A DNA stretch of 58,850 nt. Source: Candidatus Poribacteria bacterium. GTDB taxonomy: Bacteria > Poribacteria > WGA-4E > GCA-2687025. A program made the position numbers and the translations under genes. Below, piece after piece: positions 18,747 to 27,465 of the stretch; the stretch's first letter is position 1, and the number at the start of each line of letters is the position of its first letter. The stretch is from the NCBI GenBank assembly GCA_026004875.1, contig BPJZ01000019.1:1-58850 (forward strand). The letters run 5' to 3'. Below the pieces are notes generated by a model. It had not been told where the DNA came from and did not search any database. It saw only the letters and a list, made by a program, of their open reading frames with translations.

Positions 18747-21700
18747 ATGAGCACCGTTCTTCTCATCAGCGTCACGCTGTTGGTCAACGTTCTGCTTCTA
18801 GGAGCGGTCGTCGCTTGGGGGGCGTGGATCGTCTATCGCGGACGGCGGCAACGCGACCGAACACGCCTGTTGAAAGGCGTTCTGATCTGGCTCCTGCTTG
18901 GGGTTCCACTGCTGGGGGCGCTCTGGCCTCAGATCGCTTACCTTTGGACTGAAGCGCTCTGGTTTGGACACTTCGTCCGGAACGGCGCTCCAGCCGAGTA
19001 TGAGAACGTCTTTTGGCGGGTGCTCGGCGACTTCTGGAAGGTGTTCCTCGCCTACGGATCGCTGGGCGCCGGTTTCCTGCTGCTGAACGTCTTGGTCGCC
19101 TCCCGCGTCTGTCCCCTTCGGAGCGAGTTTCACCACTGGGCCCGATATCGGACCCGCTTGGCCCATCGGCTCTTAGCGCTGGGGGCGCTTGGGATCGCCG
19201 TTGGGCTGGCGGGGATGTTGACCGTTCGGTGGGAGGAGTTCGCCCTCGCGCGGGTCTATCGCCACGGAGTCGGGCGGGTGCCGGCGGTCTTAAAGCTCCT
19301 CCCCGGCCAGGCCGGGACGTTCGAGCACCCCTTCAGTCTTTCGGGCCTCTATCCGAAGGACCCCCTCCGCGAGGACCTCGAGCGATTGGATCGGTTGATC
19401 GCCTCGGTCGCCGAAGAGCTGATCGAGCCGCTCCCGCTGATTCGATTGCACCAGGAGGAGACACCCGGAACGGTTAAGCCAAGCCGAACGCCGCCCCACT
19501 ACACGCTCCAGGGCTACCTGCTTCCCGTCCAGCGCGACCCGCAGGAACACTCGACCGTCTACCGCCTCTCGTTGGTCCTGGCCGGCCCGACCGTCCTGGA
19601 GAAGGCCCAACCCGATGAGACGCTCCCCGAACGGGAGCGGATCCGACGGCAGCGTACCGGGCAAAACTACGTCAAGTACCTGACCCTCTCCACCCTCGTG
19701 GAACGCGAATCTCTCGACCAAGCCGTACGCTCGATGCTCGTCGAGCTGACCCAGTCCCGCTATCTCCGAAACGGGTTCTCCGACCCGATCTTTCACCGAA
19801 ACGTGGGCTACTACCTCTTTGAGTTCCCTCGCGATCAATGGGTGAGCCTCTGGGCTAAGCTGCTGCTTTGGGCAACGATCGGGCTGATCGCCCTTCAGTA
19901 CCGCTTCTACTATCACCGAGACTCCCACTCGATGTTAGCCGCTGTGCGCGGGGTGACGGTCCACCTGGCTGTGCTCTGGATTCTTCTTCTGCTGGTGGGC
20001 ATCTGGCGCTCCCAGATGGCGAGCCTTGGGCTGCTGTATGCGCGACCCTCGCCGATCAAAAGCGGACGGGTGCCCTTTGGAATTAGCTACGTTGATTTTG
20101 TTCAGATCGGGGCTTTTCGGGTTTATATGGTCTTTTTGCTGATCCTCTGCCTTATCCTTGCGATCAACACGATCCGCCGGGACCGCCGCCTTTGGGTCGG
20201 CAGCCTGATCGCTTGGATGGGCGGCTGGTTGTTGATCCTCTGGGTCTATCCGGCGGCGGTCTATCTGTTTAAGGTGCGCCCCAACCCTCTTCGGGCCGAG
20301 CGGGCCTTCTTGGAGAACCACATGGCAATGACTCGGCACGCCTTCGGCCTAGAGGCGGTCGAACAGACCGACGCGATCCGGAAGTTGGCCAGCTTCGAGG
20401 ACGTGATGCGCCATCCGGAGGTGCTTCAAACGGTCCAACTATGGGACCGCCGCGTCATCTGGGAGCGGATCCAGCAGAGTCAGACGATCCAGCGGTTCTA
20501 CGAGTTCTCCCCCTTTCCCGACGTGGACCGGTACTGGATCAATGGAGAGCTGCGACAAGTCATCATCGCCGGGCGTGAGGTCAACCCCAACCGCTTGGCT
20601 AACCGGGAATGGTTTACCAAGCGCTTGAAGTACACCCACGGCTACGGGGTGGTGATGGCTCCCGTCAACGAGGCTGAAGACCCCGGCGTCCCGATCTTCT
20701 GGATTCGGGGGATCCCGATGCAGTACGCCTCGATTCCGGGCTTCAACTTACGGGTTCGACGACCGGAGATCTACTACGGGGAGTTGACCCAACGAATACT
20801 GCCTGGTCAACACTGAGGAGCTGGAGGTGGACTACCCGGTAGAGGGCGAGTTTGCCTACACCCAGTATCGAGGGCACGGAGGGGTACGCCTGGGGCGGGG
20901 GCTCCGGCGATTGGCCTTTGCGACTCGCCTGGAGGAGCCGCTTCGGGTGGCGGTCTCCTCGCTGCTGCACGCCGACTCGCGCGTGATGATCCACCGGAAC
21001 GTGCTCCGACGGATTCAGCGACTGGTGCCGTTTCTTCACGCCGATCCGGACCCCTACCTGGTCATCGGCCGGGACTCACCGGCAAGCTCTGGTGGGGTCG
21101 TGGGACATGTATACGGTGACCAACCGGTACCCGTATTCCCAGATATTCCGGCCCCTGGACGCCAACGGGGAGCCGATTGAGGACCTGGGGGGCGATCAAC
21201 ACGAAGAGCCGACCTGGCGGCGGTTCAACTACATTCGCAACTCGGCGGTTGCCGTCGTAGACGCTTACAACGGGGACGTGTTTTTCTACATCACCAACCC
21301 GAACGATCCGCTGATCCAGGCTTACGCCCATCACTATCCGGAGCTGTTCCTCCCGGTGGAGCGGATGCCGGCGGAGATTCGGGACCATCTGCGCTATCCT
21401 GACTATCTGACCTGGGTTCAGGCCTCCATGTTCGCCCATTACCATGTGCGCGACCCGATCGTTTTCGTCACGGGGGGCGACGCCTGGAAGTTGCCACGGG
21501 AGCTGTTCCACAGCGAGGAGCTTCAGCCGATGATGCCGTACTACCTGGTGCTCCGGCTGCCGGACTCGCCGCGCCCGGAGTTTGTCAACATGCTTCCGTT
21601 CTCCCCGCCGGCGACGACCAAGCGGCTGGCCGCCTGGCTGGTGGTCTCCTCCGACCCGGAGCGGTACGGGGCTGATGCGGGCCTACGTGCTCTCCCGCGC

Positions 21701-22568
21701 TGAAGAGGTGGACGGGCCGGAGCAAGTCGAGAACCGAATTGACCAGGACACGGAGCTCTCGGGACAGTTCTCGCTGTTAGGGCAACGGGGCTCGGAGGTG
21801 ATTCGAGGGAACCTACTCCTGCTGCCGGTGCCGACTGAAAGGGGGGACCACGCGCTGGTCTACGTCGAGCCGGTCTACTTACGGGCCAGCGGCGAAGCAG
21901 GACAAGAGCATGCCCGAGTTTAAAGTTCGTCATCGTGGTTGCCGACGACAAGCTCGCCTCCGACGTGAGCTTTCAGGCGGCCCTTCGAAAGGTCTTTCGA
22001 GTCGGCCAGTTTGGAATCGTGCAGGGAACGATTGTTGATCCCCAGGGGCGGCCAATTCCCGAAGCGGTCGTGACGCTGATCAACGAGCAGGGAGCAACGC
22101 TGGCCGCGCCGGCGACCAGCTCTTCCCGACGGGGGCTTCCGGATTGAGAACGTCCCCGGCGGTCTTTACACGCTTCGGGTGGTCCGCGAGGACCACGGGA
22201 CGATCGAGCAGCCGATTACCGTCGAGCTGGGCCGTCCGACGACGGTTGAGGTGAAGCTCTCCCCAGCAGCCACCGACCGCACCTCCTCCCGGACGTTGGC
22301 AGAGATCGCCCGCTCTGCCAACGAGGCGCTCAACCGCTATCTTCAACTGATGGGGCAGGGCCAACCGGTAGAGGCCGCCCAAGCGCTCGAGCAGCTCCGG
22401 CAGGATCTGGAGGAGCTGCAACGTTACGCCCAGGCGAATCTTCCCGAAGTCAGCGCCGCCCCGCAGGCCGACTCCAGCACCGCAGTAATCCAAAAGGCGC
22501 TCAAGCCAACGGACGATAGACCACCTCTCCCCCGCTCGTCCACCAGCACCCCAACGGTGAGCAGGTGA
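18747..22568 (+). CDS. UPF0182-family membrane protein with inserted Ig-like/carboxypeptidase-regulatory domain (about five frameshifts)
   Basis: A very large inner-membrane protein, about 1,270 residues when the frames are joined. The N-terminal third has seven or so transmembrane helices (from VLLISVTLLVNVLLLGAVV), including the LWTEALWFGHFV region. The following extracytoplasmic part has the UPF0182 hallmarks RAFGLEAV-like HAFGLEAVEQ, VDRYWINGELRQVIIAGREV, NREWFTKRLKYTHGYGVVMAPVN and YTVTNRYPYSQ. Frames change near 20795, 21090, 21675, 21905 and 22115. After a normal UPF0182 ending (YVEPVYL ... VIVVADDKLASDVSFQAALRKVF) comes a domain with GIVQGTIVDPQGRPIPEAVVTL and FRIENVPGGLYTLRVV, typical of CarboxypepD_reg-like folds. 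The family's C-terminal helical tail (EALNRYLQLMGQGQPVEAAQALEQLRQ) follows. Its role is unknown. The 3' end overlaps the converging gene. Confidence 0.82.
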
Positions 22569-23132
22569 ACGTAGATCAGGTCGGTCATGCAGAAGATGCG
22601 GAACCCCGCCTCCCGTGCTTTCTGACAAAAGTACAGGTCCTCCCCGACCTGACGCCCGTCCCGGGAGCTCCGGTGGAACGCAAAGTCACGGCGGCTCCAT
22701 CTTTTGGAAGACCTCCGTCCGGATTAGCGTTCCGCCTCCGCCGACGGCGCCGCACTCGATCAAACCCCGCTCTTTTGGCACCTCGACCTGAAAGACAAAC
22801 GGCTCCTTCGTCGGCTGCAAACAGACCGGCACGTGCGGCGGCGTGCGGCGGCAGGCCAGACCACAGATAACGTCCACGTCGGCCCGGAGAAGCCGGATCA
22901 GGCTGTCGGAGGGATAGATCATGTCCGCGTCGAGCATGAACAGGTGGGAGAAGCCCTCCTCAACCGCCTGACGGGCCAGCTCGTTGCGCATCTGATCCAA
23001 CGTATGGAGCCGGACAAAGCGCACTTCGCTCCGCGGCGGCAACCGCAGGCCGATCAACGACTGAACAAACGGAACCGGAACCGCCTCCCAGCTACACGGA
23101 ACCCCTACGAGAACGCGAACGGAACGACGCAC
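22501..23132 (-). CDS. GT-A-type glycosyltransferase-like protein (frameshifted)
   Basis: The GTG at 23132 follows a GGAGGGG ribosome site. The protein begins RVLVGVPCSWEAVPVPF and has the GT-A features RNELARQAVEEGFSHLFMLDADM, with DAD as the metal-binding DxD motif, and a GTLIR segment. A frameshift near 22690 joins it to a second half reading VGEDLYFCQKAREAGFRIF and YVHLLTVGVLVDERG. One further base change in the GGGGG run near 22530 gives a natural stop at 22501. About 210 residues, a short family-2-like enzyme of the kind that acts on surface polysaccharide or glycan precursors; donor and acceptor are unknown. It converges with, and overlaps, the end of the UPF0182 gene. Confidence 0.72.
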
Positions 23133-23168
23133 AAAAATCCCCTCCGGCGACTGCAGGCGGCGGTCCGC

Positions 23169-23513
23169 TCAACCCGGCGGCCAGCCAAAGGGCCGCCCCC
23201 CTAACAGGTGTATGTGCAGGTGAAGGACCTCCTGCCCAGCATCTCTGCCGTGATTGATCACCAGCCGATAACCGCTCTCGGCGATCCCCAACTGGCGGGC
23301 TACCTCCGCCGTCCGGACCAACAACTTCCCTAACAGCTCCGCCTGCGCTTCGGTAGCGTCGGCGATCGTTTCGATGGGCTCCTTGGGAACCACCAGCACA
23401 TGCACGGGCGCCTGCGGACGAATGTCCTTAAAGGCGATCACCTCCTCGTCCTCATAAACGATCTCGGCTGGGATCTCCTTCCGAATAATCTTAGAGAAGA
23501 CCGTTTCTGCCAT
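23169..23513 (-). CDS. HIT-family protein (histidine triad, HINT-like)
   Basis: An intact 114-residue protein of the HINT branch of nucleotide phosphoramidases/hydrolases. It opens with the family signature FSKIIRKEIPAEIVYEDEEV, continues with FKDIRPQAPVHVLVVPK and ends with the histidine triad EVLHLHIHLLGGRPFGWPPG, in which all three active-site His are present. The size and both motifs match bacterial HinT. It lies 12 bases downstream of the aldo/keto reductase gene and is probably co-transcribed with it. Confidence 0.93.
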   Translation of the reverse strand: MAETVFSKIIRKEIPAEIVYEDEEVIAFKDIRPQAPVHVLVVPKEPIETIADATEAQAELLGKLLVRTAEVARQLGIAESGYRLVINHGRDAGQEVLHLHIHLLGGRPFGWPPG

Positions 23514-23525
23514 GCGAGCAACTCC

Positions 23526-25034
23526 CTAGTCGTCGGAGGCTACCCCCAAAAGCTCCAGGCCGGCGACGGCCTCCAAGGCCTTTTCATACCGTCGAAACGC
23601 TCGACGGCTCAAGAGACGGACGCACTCGTGCGCGTAGGCCTCTCGCTTCATGCCGCAGAGGACCGCCGTCACGCCGGGCACCGAAGCGACCGTCTGGATT
23701 GCCATCTGACTGAGCGTCAGGCCCTCGGCTTCTCCGCCGAGGGCTTGGACGAGCGCCTCCCAGAAGGGGGCCTTGAGTTCCGTCTCCTGGCGGTTAAAGT
23801 GGGAGCTCACAGCGGCCACCATCCGCTGGACGGCCTGGGAATAGGCCTCTTTTAGCGGCTCCCACTCGATCCGGCGCGCCTGAGGGATCAGCCCTTCCGT
23901 CCGCTGGACTGCTTGAACGATGCTGGGGGCTAAGAAATGCTCCAGCGCCTGGAGCCAGTGTTCCCGATGCTGGAGATCGGGGAACAGGTGCTTCATCGTC
24001 TCGCCAATGTTGAAGAACAACCGCCCCGAAACGCCCGCTCGCGCTGCGTCCCAGAGCCTCCAGGCCCGGAGCGCCAGGACGATCTCCCGCTCCGCTGCGG
24101 CCACAGCGGCGATCGTCGTTAACGGCTCCTCGGCGTCGGGATCGTACTCATACTGAGCCAACCGAATAAGCCGGTCCCCAACGCGGGCGTTCAGGGGACG
24201 GGCAGCAAGAACGGCCAATTCAAAGCTTTGAGCAGCTTGGAGGACCGTTCTTCCGCCGGGCTCTCCAGGCACCTGATAGGCCCCCTGTTCCAGGAGGTTG
24301 AAGGGAAGCTGGACAACGGCGAAGTGATGCCGGTCGGGAGATCCCCAGACCCGCTCGGCGGCCCGTCGGGCCTCCTCCACACACCGGGTCAACGAGAGGT
24401 GCTCCCGGCTGTCTGGGGGCGTTCCCAATCCCCTCGAGCTCAGGCCGTAGTAAGAGATTCGGCCCGATCGGACAAGTTGCTCCATCTGAGCGAAGGCGTC
24501 TTGAATTCGCCCGTAGAGAACCGCTTCGAGTTGCCGCCGATCGGCGGCGGAGTCGGCGCTTAAAAAGTAGGATTCTGGGCTGCTCAGCAACAGGAGGTCC
24601 ACCCGCTCGAGCTGAAGGCGCTCTAGGCTTCGCTCCAGCTCCTCTTGAATCCAGAGCGGATGGATACAGTGCCAAAACCCTTCTTGAAGCTTCACCATCT
24701 CCGGATAAGGGCGGCCTTCCTCTTCCTGCTGGAGGGCCGTTCGATAGGCCGCTCCTGAGACGGGTCCGACCTTGGTCACCACGACCACCTCGTCGCGTCG
24801 TATCCCTTGGGTTTCGATGAGAGCCCGAAGGACCGCCCCCACCAGTCGCTCGCTCCCGCCGCCGGCGTAATAGGGTGCCGTGTCCACTAGGTTGACGCCA
24901 TACAGCAGCGCAAACAGGAGCGTTTGGGCGTGCTCCTCCACCTCGGCGTGCACCCGTTGGCCGCCGTAGCCAATCTTGGAGACCTGCCAACCGGTCCGCC
25001 CCAAGGTTCGAACGGCGTCGGAGGCAAACTCCAC
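23526..25034 (-). CDS. aldo/keto reductase-like protein, long form, apparently lacking the catalytic His
   Basis: A 502-residue intact protein of the aldo/keto reductase superfamily. The N-terminal RTLGRTGWQVSKIGYGGQRV, the Asp and Tyr of VDTAPYYAGGGSERLVG and the Lys of VVVTKVG match the catalytic tetrad. The fourth member, His (LLLLHNPE in related long-form proteins), is replaced: the strand reads LLLLSSPESYFLSAD. The barrel is interrupted by an insert of about 150 residues and ends with a conserved VPGVTAVLCGMKREAYAHE. The GTG at 25034 is the only start in frame below an upstream stop. It may be a catalytically altered reductase or a non-enzymatic relative. Confidence 0.82.
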   Translation of the reverse strand: MEFASDAVRTLGRTGWQVSKIGYGGQRVHAEVEEHAQTLLFALLYGVNLVDTAPYYAGGGSERLVGAVLRALIETQGIRRDEVVVVTKVGPVSGAAYRTALQQEEEGRPYPEMVKLQEGFWHCIHPLWIQEELERSLERLQLERVDLLLLSSPESYFLSADSAADRRQLEAVLYGRIQDAFAQMEQLVRSGRISYYGLSSRGLGTPPDSREHLSLTRCVEEARRAAERVWGSPDRHHFAVVQLPFNLLEQGAYQVPGEPGGRTVLQAAQSFELAVLAARPLNARVGDRLIRLAQYEYDPDAEEPLTTIAAVAAAEREIVLALRAWRLWDAARAGVSGRLFFNIGETMKHLFPDLQHREHWLQALEHFLAPSIVQAVQRTEGLIPQARRIEWEPLKEAYSQAVQRMVAAVSSHFNRQETELKAPFWEALVQALGGEAEGLTLSQMAIQTVASVPGVTAVLCGMKREAYAHECVRLLSRRAFRRYEKALEAVAGLELLGVASDD

Positions 25035-25162
25035 CCCGCGCAGGCGGGCCTCTTGGAAGTACCCGCCGGGTCCCCCGCGGGGTCGCCCTCCCCCGGATTG
25101 GGCCGGGCGCTTCGCTCACGGCCTTGCTCCTGTCCTTTGCGGCCGACCTCGGGCCATCGTCT

Positions 25163-26143
25163 TCACTCCCCGGAGATCAGGGACCGAAAGGAGTCCGCAA
25201 CCGGCCGGGCCCCAACGGAGAACCGAACCTGAAGGCGTGCCCCGACCGCCTGGAGGGTGAGCGACTCTAGGAGCTGCTGGAACGCCGGGTTCTCCGGCGG
25301 GGTCAGCCCTGCCAATCCGACCAGCGTCCGGAGGCTCCCCTCCAGCGCCTGGGCATCCTCTGGAGTTTGGCAGTAGGCGTCCAAAGCGATCTGGAGGACC
25401 CCCGACTCATCTACCGTTCCGCTTCCGACCAAGTGATGAACGCTCTCGATCCCAGAGAGGGGGGCGGCCCGGTTCAGCGTTGCAGGGACAGAAGGCGTGA
25501 CGTCGAAGACGGCCCAGAAGGCGGCCTCCTCCGGGAACGACTCGACGCCCTGGAACAGACGGCTCTCCTTGCGGAGAGAGGAGGCGTGGCCCTGAGCGCG
25601 CTCCGCAGCCCGTCGAACCTCCGTTTCTGGACCTAGCGCCCAGAACTCTTGGTCCACTTCAGCCACTGCGAGCCGGTCGCCGTCCTGATCCATCAGCCAC
25701 ATCCGGACGGCGCCCACCTCGACGGAGCGCGGCGGACGCTCGGAGCCCTGGAAGGCTCGACCCAGAAACCCCTCCCCAAGGGTGGTATGCACCAACCCCA
25801 GCGGTGCAATCTCTTCACTGGAGATCCCTTCCGCCGAAACGGCAACAAAGACCCAGTCCACCGCTTCGCGGAGCGTCTTTCCGGACTCGCGGAGCGCCGG
25901 ACCGACGCCCGGCGTCTCGAGAAGCCGGCGCTCGGCCTGGGCGAAGGCCTCCGTGTCGGCAAAAGCGTTCACCCGAACCGCCAAAAGTACCGCTGTATCC
26001 ACCGGTAAGAAGCGGTAAGAACGCTCCCAAACGGTCGCTTCCGGTGCTGAACGACGACAACCGCCCCCAAGCGCTAAAAGCAGCCCCAAACCTACCAGCG
26101 CCCAACTCGCCGACCACCTGTCTTTCGACCGCAGCCGCCTCAT
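25163..26143 (-). CDS. predicted lipoprotein of unknown function
   Basis: The ATG at 26143 overlaps the TGA of the upstream oxidoreductase gene (ATGA), so the two are translationally coupled. The N-terminus has positive residues, a hydrophobic stretch (SWALVGLGLLLALGGGC) and the lipobox Cys, so the mature protein is probably lipid-anchored in the cell envelope. The remaining 290 or so residues are a repeated alpha/beta pattern around LPVDTAVLLAVRVNAF, FVAVSAEGIS and FWAVFDVTPS. The internal similarity suggests two related halves, as in some uncharacterised DUF3352-like periplasmic proteins. I cannot assign a family with certainty. Confidence 0.72.
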   Translation of the reverse strand: MRRLRSKDRWSASWALVGLGLLLALGGGCRRSAPEATVWERSYRFLPVDTAVLLAVRVNAFADTEAFAQAERRLLETPGVGPALRESGKTLREAVDWVFVAVSAEGISSEEIAPLGLVHTTLGEGFLGRAFQGSERPPRSVEVGAVRMWLMDQDGDRLAVAEVDQEFWALGPETEVRRAAERAQGHASSLRKESRLFQGVESFPEEAAFWAVFDVTPSVPATLNRAAPLSGIESVHHLVGSGTVDESGVLQIALDAYCQTPEDAQALEGSLRTLVGLAGLTPPENPAFQQLLESLTLQAVGARLQVRFSVGARPVADSFRSLISGE

Positions 26144-27330
26144 GCCCAAACGTTCCAGGTCCCACTGGTGTCGCGAATGCCGAGCGCGAGGTTAATGTCC
26201 TCCTGATACCCTTCGATCCGGCAGTTCTCCACGTCTCGTAGATCCACCGGACGGTTGAACCACGCCGATTCGAAGACGCCCATGCAGATGGCCATGGCCT
26301 TCATCCCCTCGACGCCGTCCGTCTCCGGATAGAAGGAGTCGTCGCGGAGGGCCATGCCAAACTCCCAAAGCTCGGTGGCGAAGGTGTCCTCCACGCCCCG
26401 TGGAAAGAGCCGCTCCCGCTCCTCCTCCGAGAGCGACTGCAAGTAATCCTCCCGGACGTTAACCGGCTCCTTGCCGCGCAGCGTGAGGTTGCCGCCGTAG
26501 TCCAGCGAGCCCTCTTCACCATAGATGATGTGCATGTTGAACCCACGTCCCGGTGCCGCCCGAACGGAGGACCACTGTACCAGCGCGCCGTTGGCAAATT
26601 TCACAATGGCCAGCGCTGAATCCTCAACGGTCACCGGAATCGGTTCCTCCTTAGTCTCCGGCTTCCGGTACCGGTGAGGATCAAAGGAACGGACTTCAGC
26701 GTACACCTCGGTCGCCTCGCCCAGGTGGTAACGGAACATATCCGCATAGTGGACCCCTCCGTCCAGGACCCATCCGGCACCCGCGTCAAGCTTAGAATCG
26801 CGCCAGCCCCAGGGCCCTAGATGCTCCCCGTAGTCCAGGTACACGAGAATCCGTGGGGCGCCAATTCTTCCCTGCCGGATCGCCCAGTTGATCGCCCGCT
26901 GGGTCAGCGAGCGGCGGTAGTTTTCCGCAGTGGCCAGCACCTTTCCGTTCCGGCGGGCGGCGTCCAGCATCAACTGGCAGGCCTTCATCGTCACCCCAAG
27001 CGGCTTCTCGATGATCACGTGTTTGCCCGCGTCCAAGCAGGCGATCGCTAACTCGTGGTGAACTCGATGCAGGGCGCAGATGTCCACCGCCTCGACGTCC
27101 GGCTCCTTCTGAAGCATCTCCTCCAGGTCGGTGTAGACGGAGACCTTCTTGCCGTCCTGGAGGGCCTCCGCCTCCTGAGCACGGCGTTCGGCAGCTTCTC
27201 GCCGAACGTCCACCGCGGCGACAAACTCGAAGTTCAGGATGCCTGCCTCTTTCAAAGCCCGATAGCCGTTCATGTGGGCGCCAGCAATGCCCCCGCATCC
27301 GACCAGCGCCAGCTTCACCCGATCTGACAT
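26140..27330 (-). CDS. Gfo/Idh/MocA-family oxidoreductase
   Basis: An intact 396-residue NAD(P)-dependent sugar or polyol dehydrogenase. The Rossmann fingerprint is ALVGCGGIAGAHMNGYRALK, with VEAVDICALHRVHHELAIA and the family EKP motif in HVIIEKPLG. The C-terminal domain begins with ENYRRSLTQRAINWAI and carries the catalytic-helix His region GGVHYADMFRYHLGE. It has its own strong promoter at 27380-27409 and is followed, overlapping by 4 bases, by a lipoprotein gene. The substrate is not identifiable; similar enzymes accompany carbohydrate-degradation genes. Confidence 0.9.
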   Translation of the reverse strand: MSDRVKLALVGCGGIAGAHMNGYRALKEAGILNFEFVAAVDVRREAAERRAQEAEALQDGKKVSVYTDLEEMLQKEPDVEAVDICALHRVHHELAIACLDAGKHVIIEKPLGVTMKACQLMLDAARRNGKVLATAENYRRSLTQRAINWAIRQGRIGAPRILVYLDYGEHLGPWGWRDSKLDAGAGWVLDGGVHYADMFRYHLGEATEVYAEVRSFDPHRYRKPETKEEPIPVTVEDSALAIVKFANGALVQWSSVRAAPGRGFNMHIIYGEEGSLDYGGNLTLRGKEPVNVREDYLQSLSEEERERLFPRGVEDTFATELWEFGMALRDDSFYPETDGVEGMKAMAICMGVFESAWFNRPVDLRDVENCRIEGYQEDINLALGIRDTSGTWNVWA

Positions 27331-27379
27331 AGAGATTAAGTCCTTTCGTGCGCCACGATCGCTCTGTTTGGCTCCGCGG

Positions 27380-27409
27380 AGTATAACACACCGCCCGAAA
27401 AGATCACAA
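27380..27409 (-). promoter_or_regulatory. promoter of the Gfo/Idh/MocA-lipoprotein operon
   Basis: On the minus strand TTGTGA (27409-27404) and TATACT (27385-27380) with an 18-base spacer; the -10 is nearly consensus. Transcription would start near 27373, about 40 bases before the ATG at 27330. Confidence 0.65.
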
Positions 27410-27465
27410 CGATCCGCATGCGACTTGAGAACTGGTTCCCCTCTCCCGCCAGTCCCCCTCTCCCG

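Noticed and set aside
24220..25119. Alternative minus-strand frame over the aldo/keto reductase
   Set aside because: Arg/Gly/Pro-rich translation with no family resemblance; overlaps the intact reductase frame.
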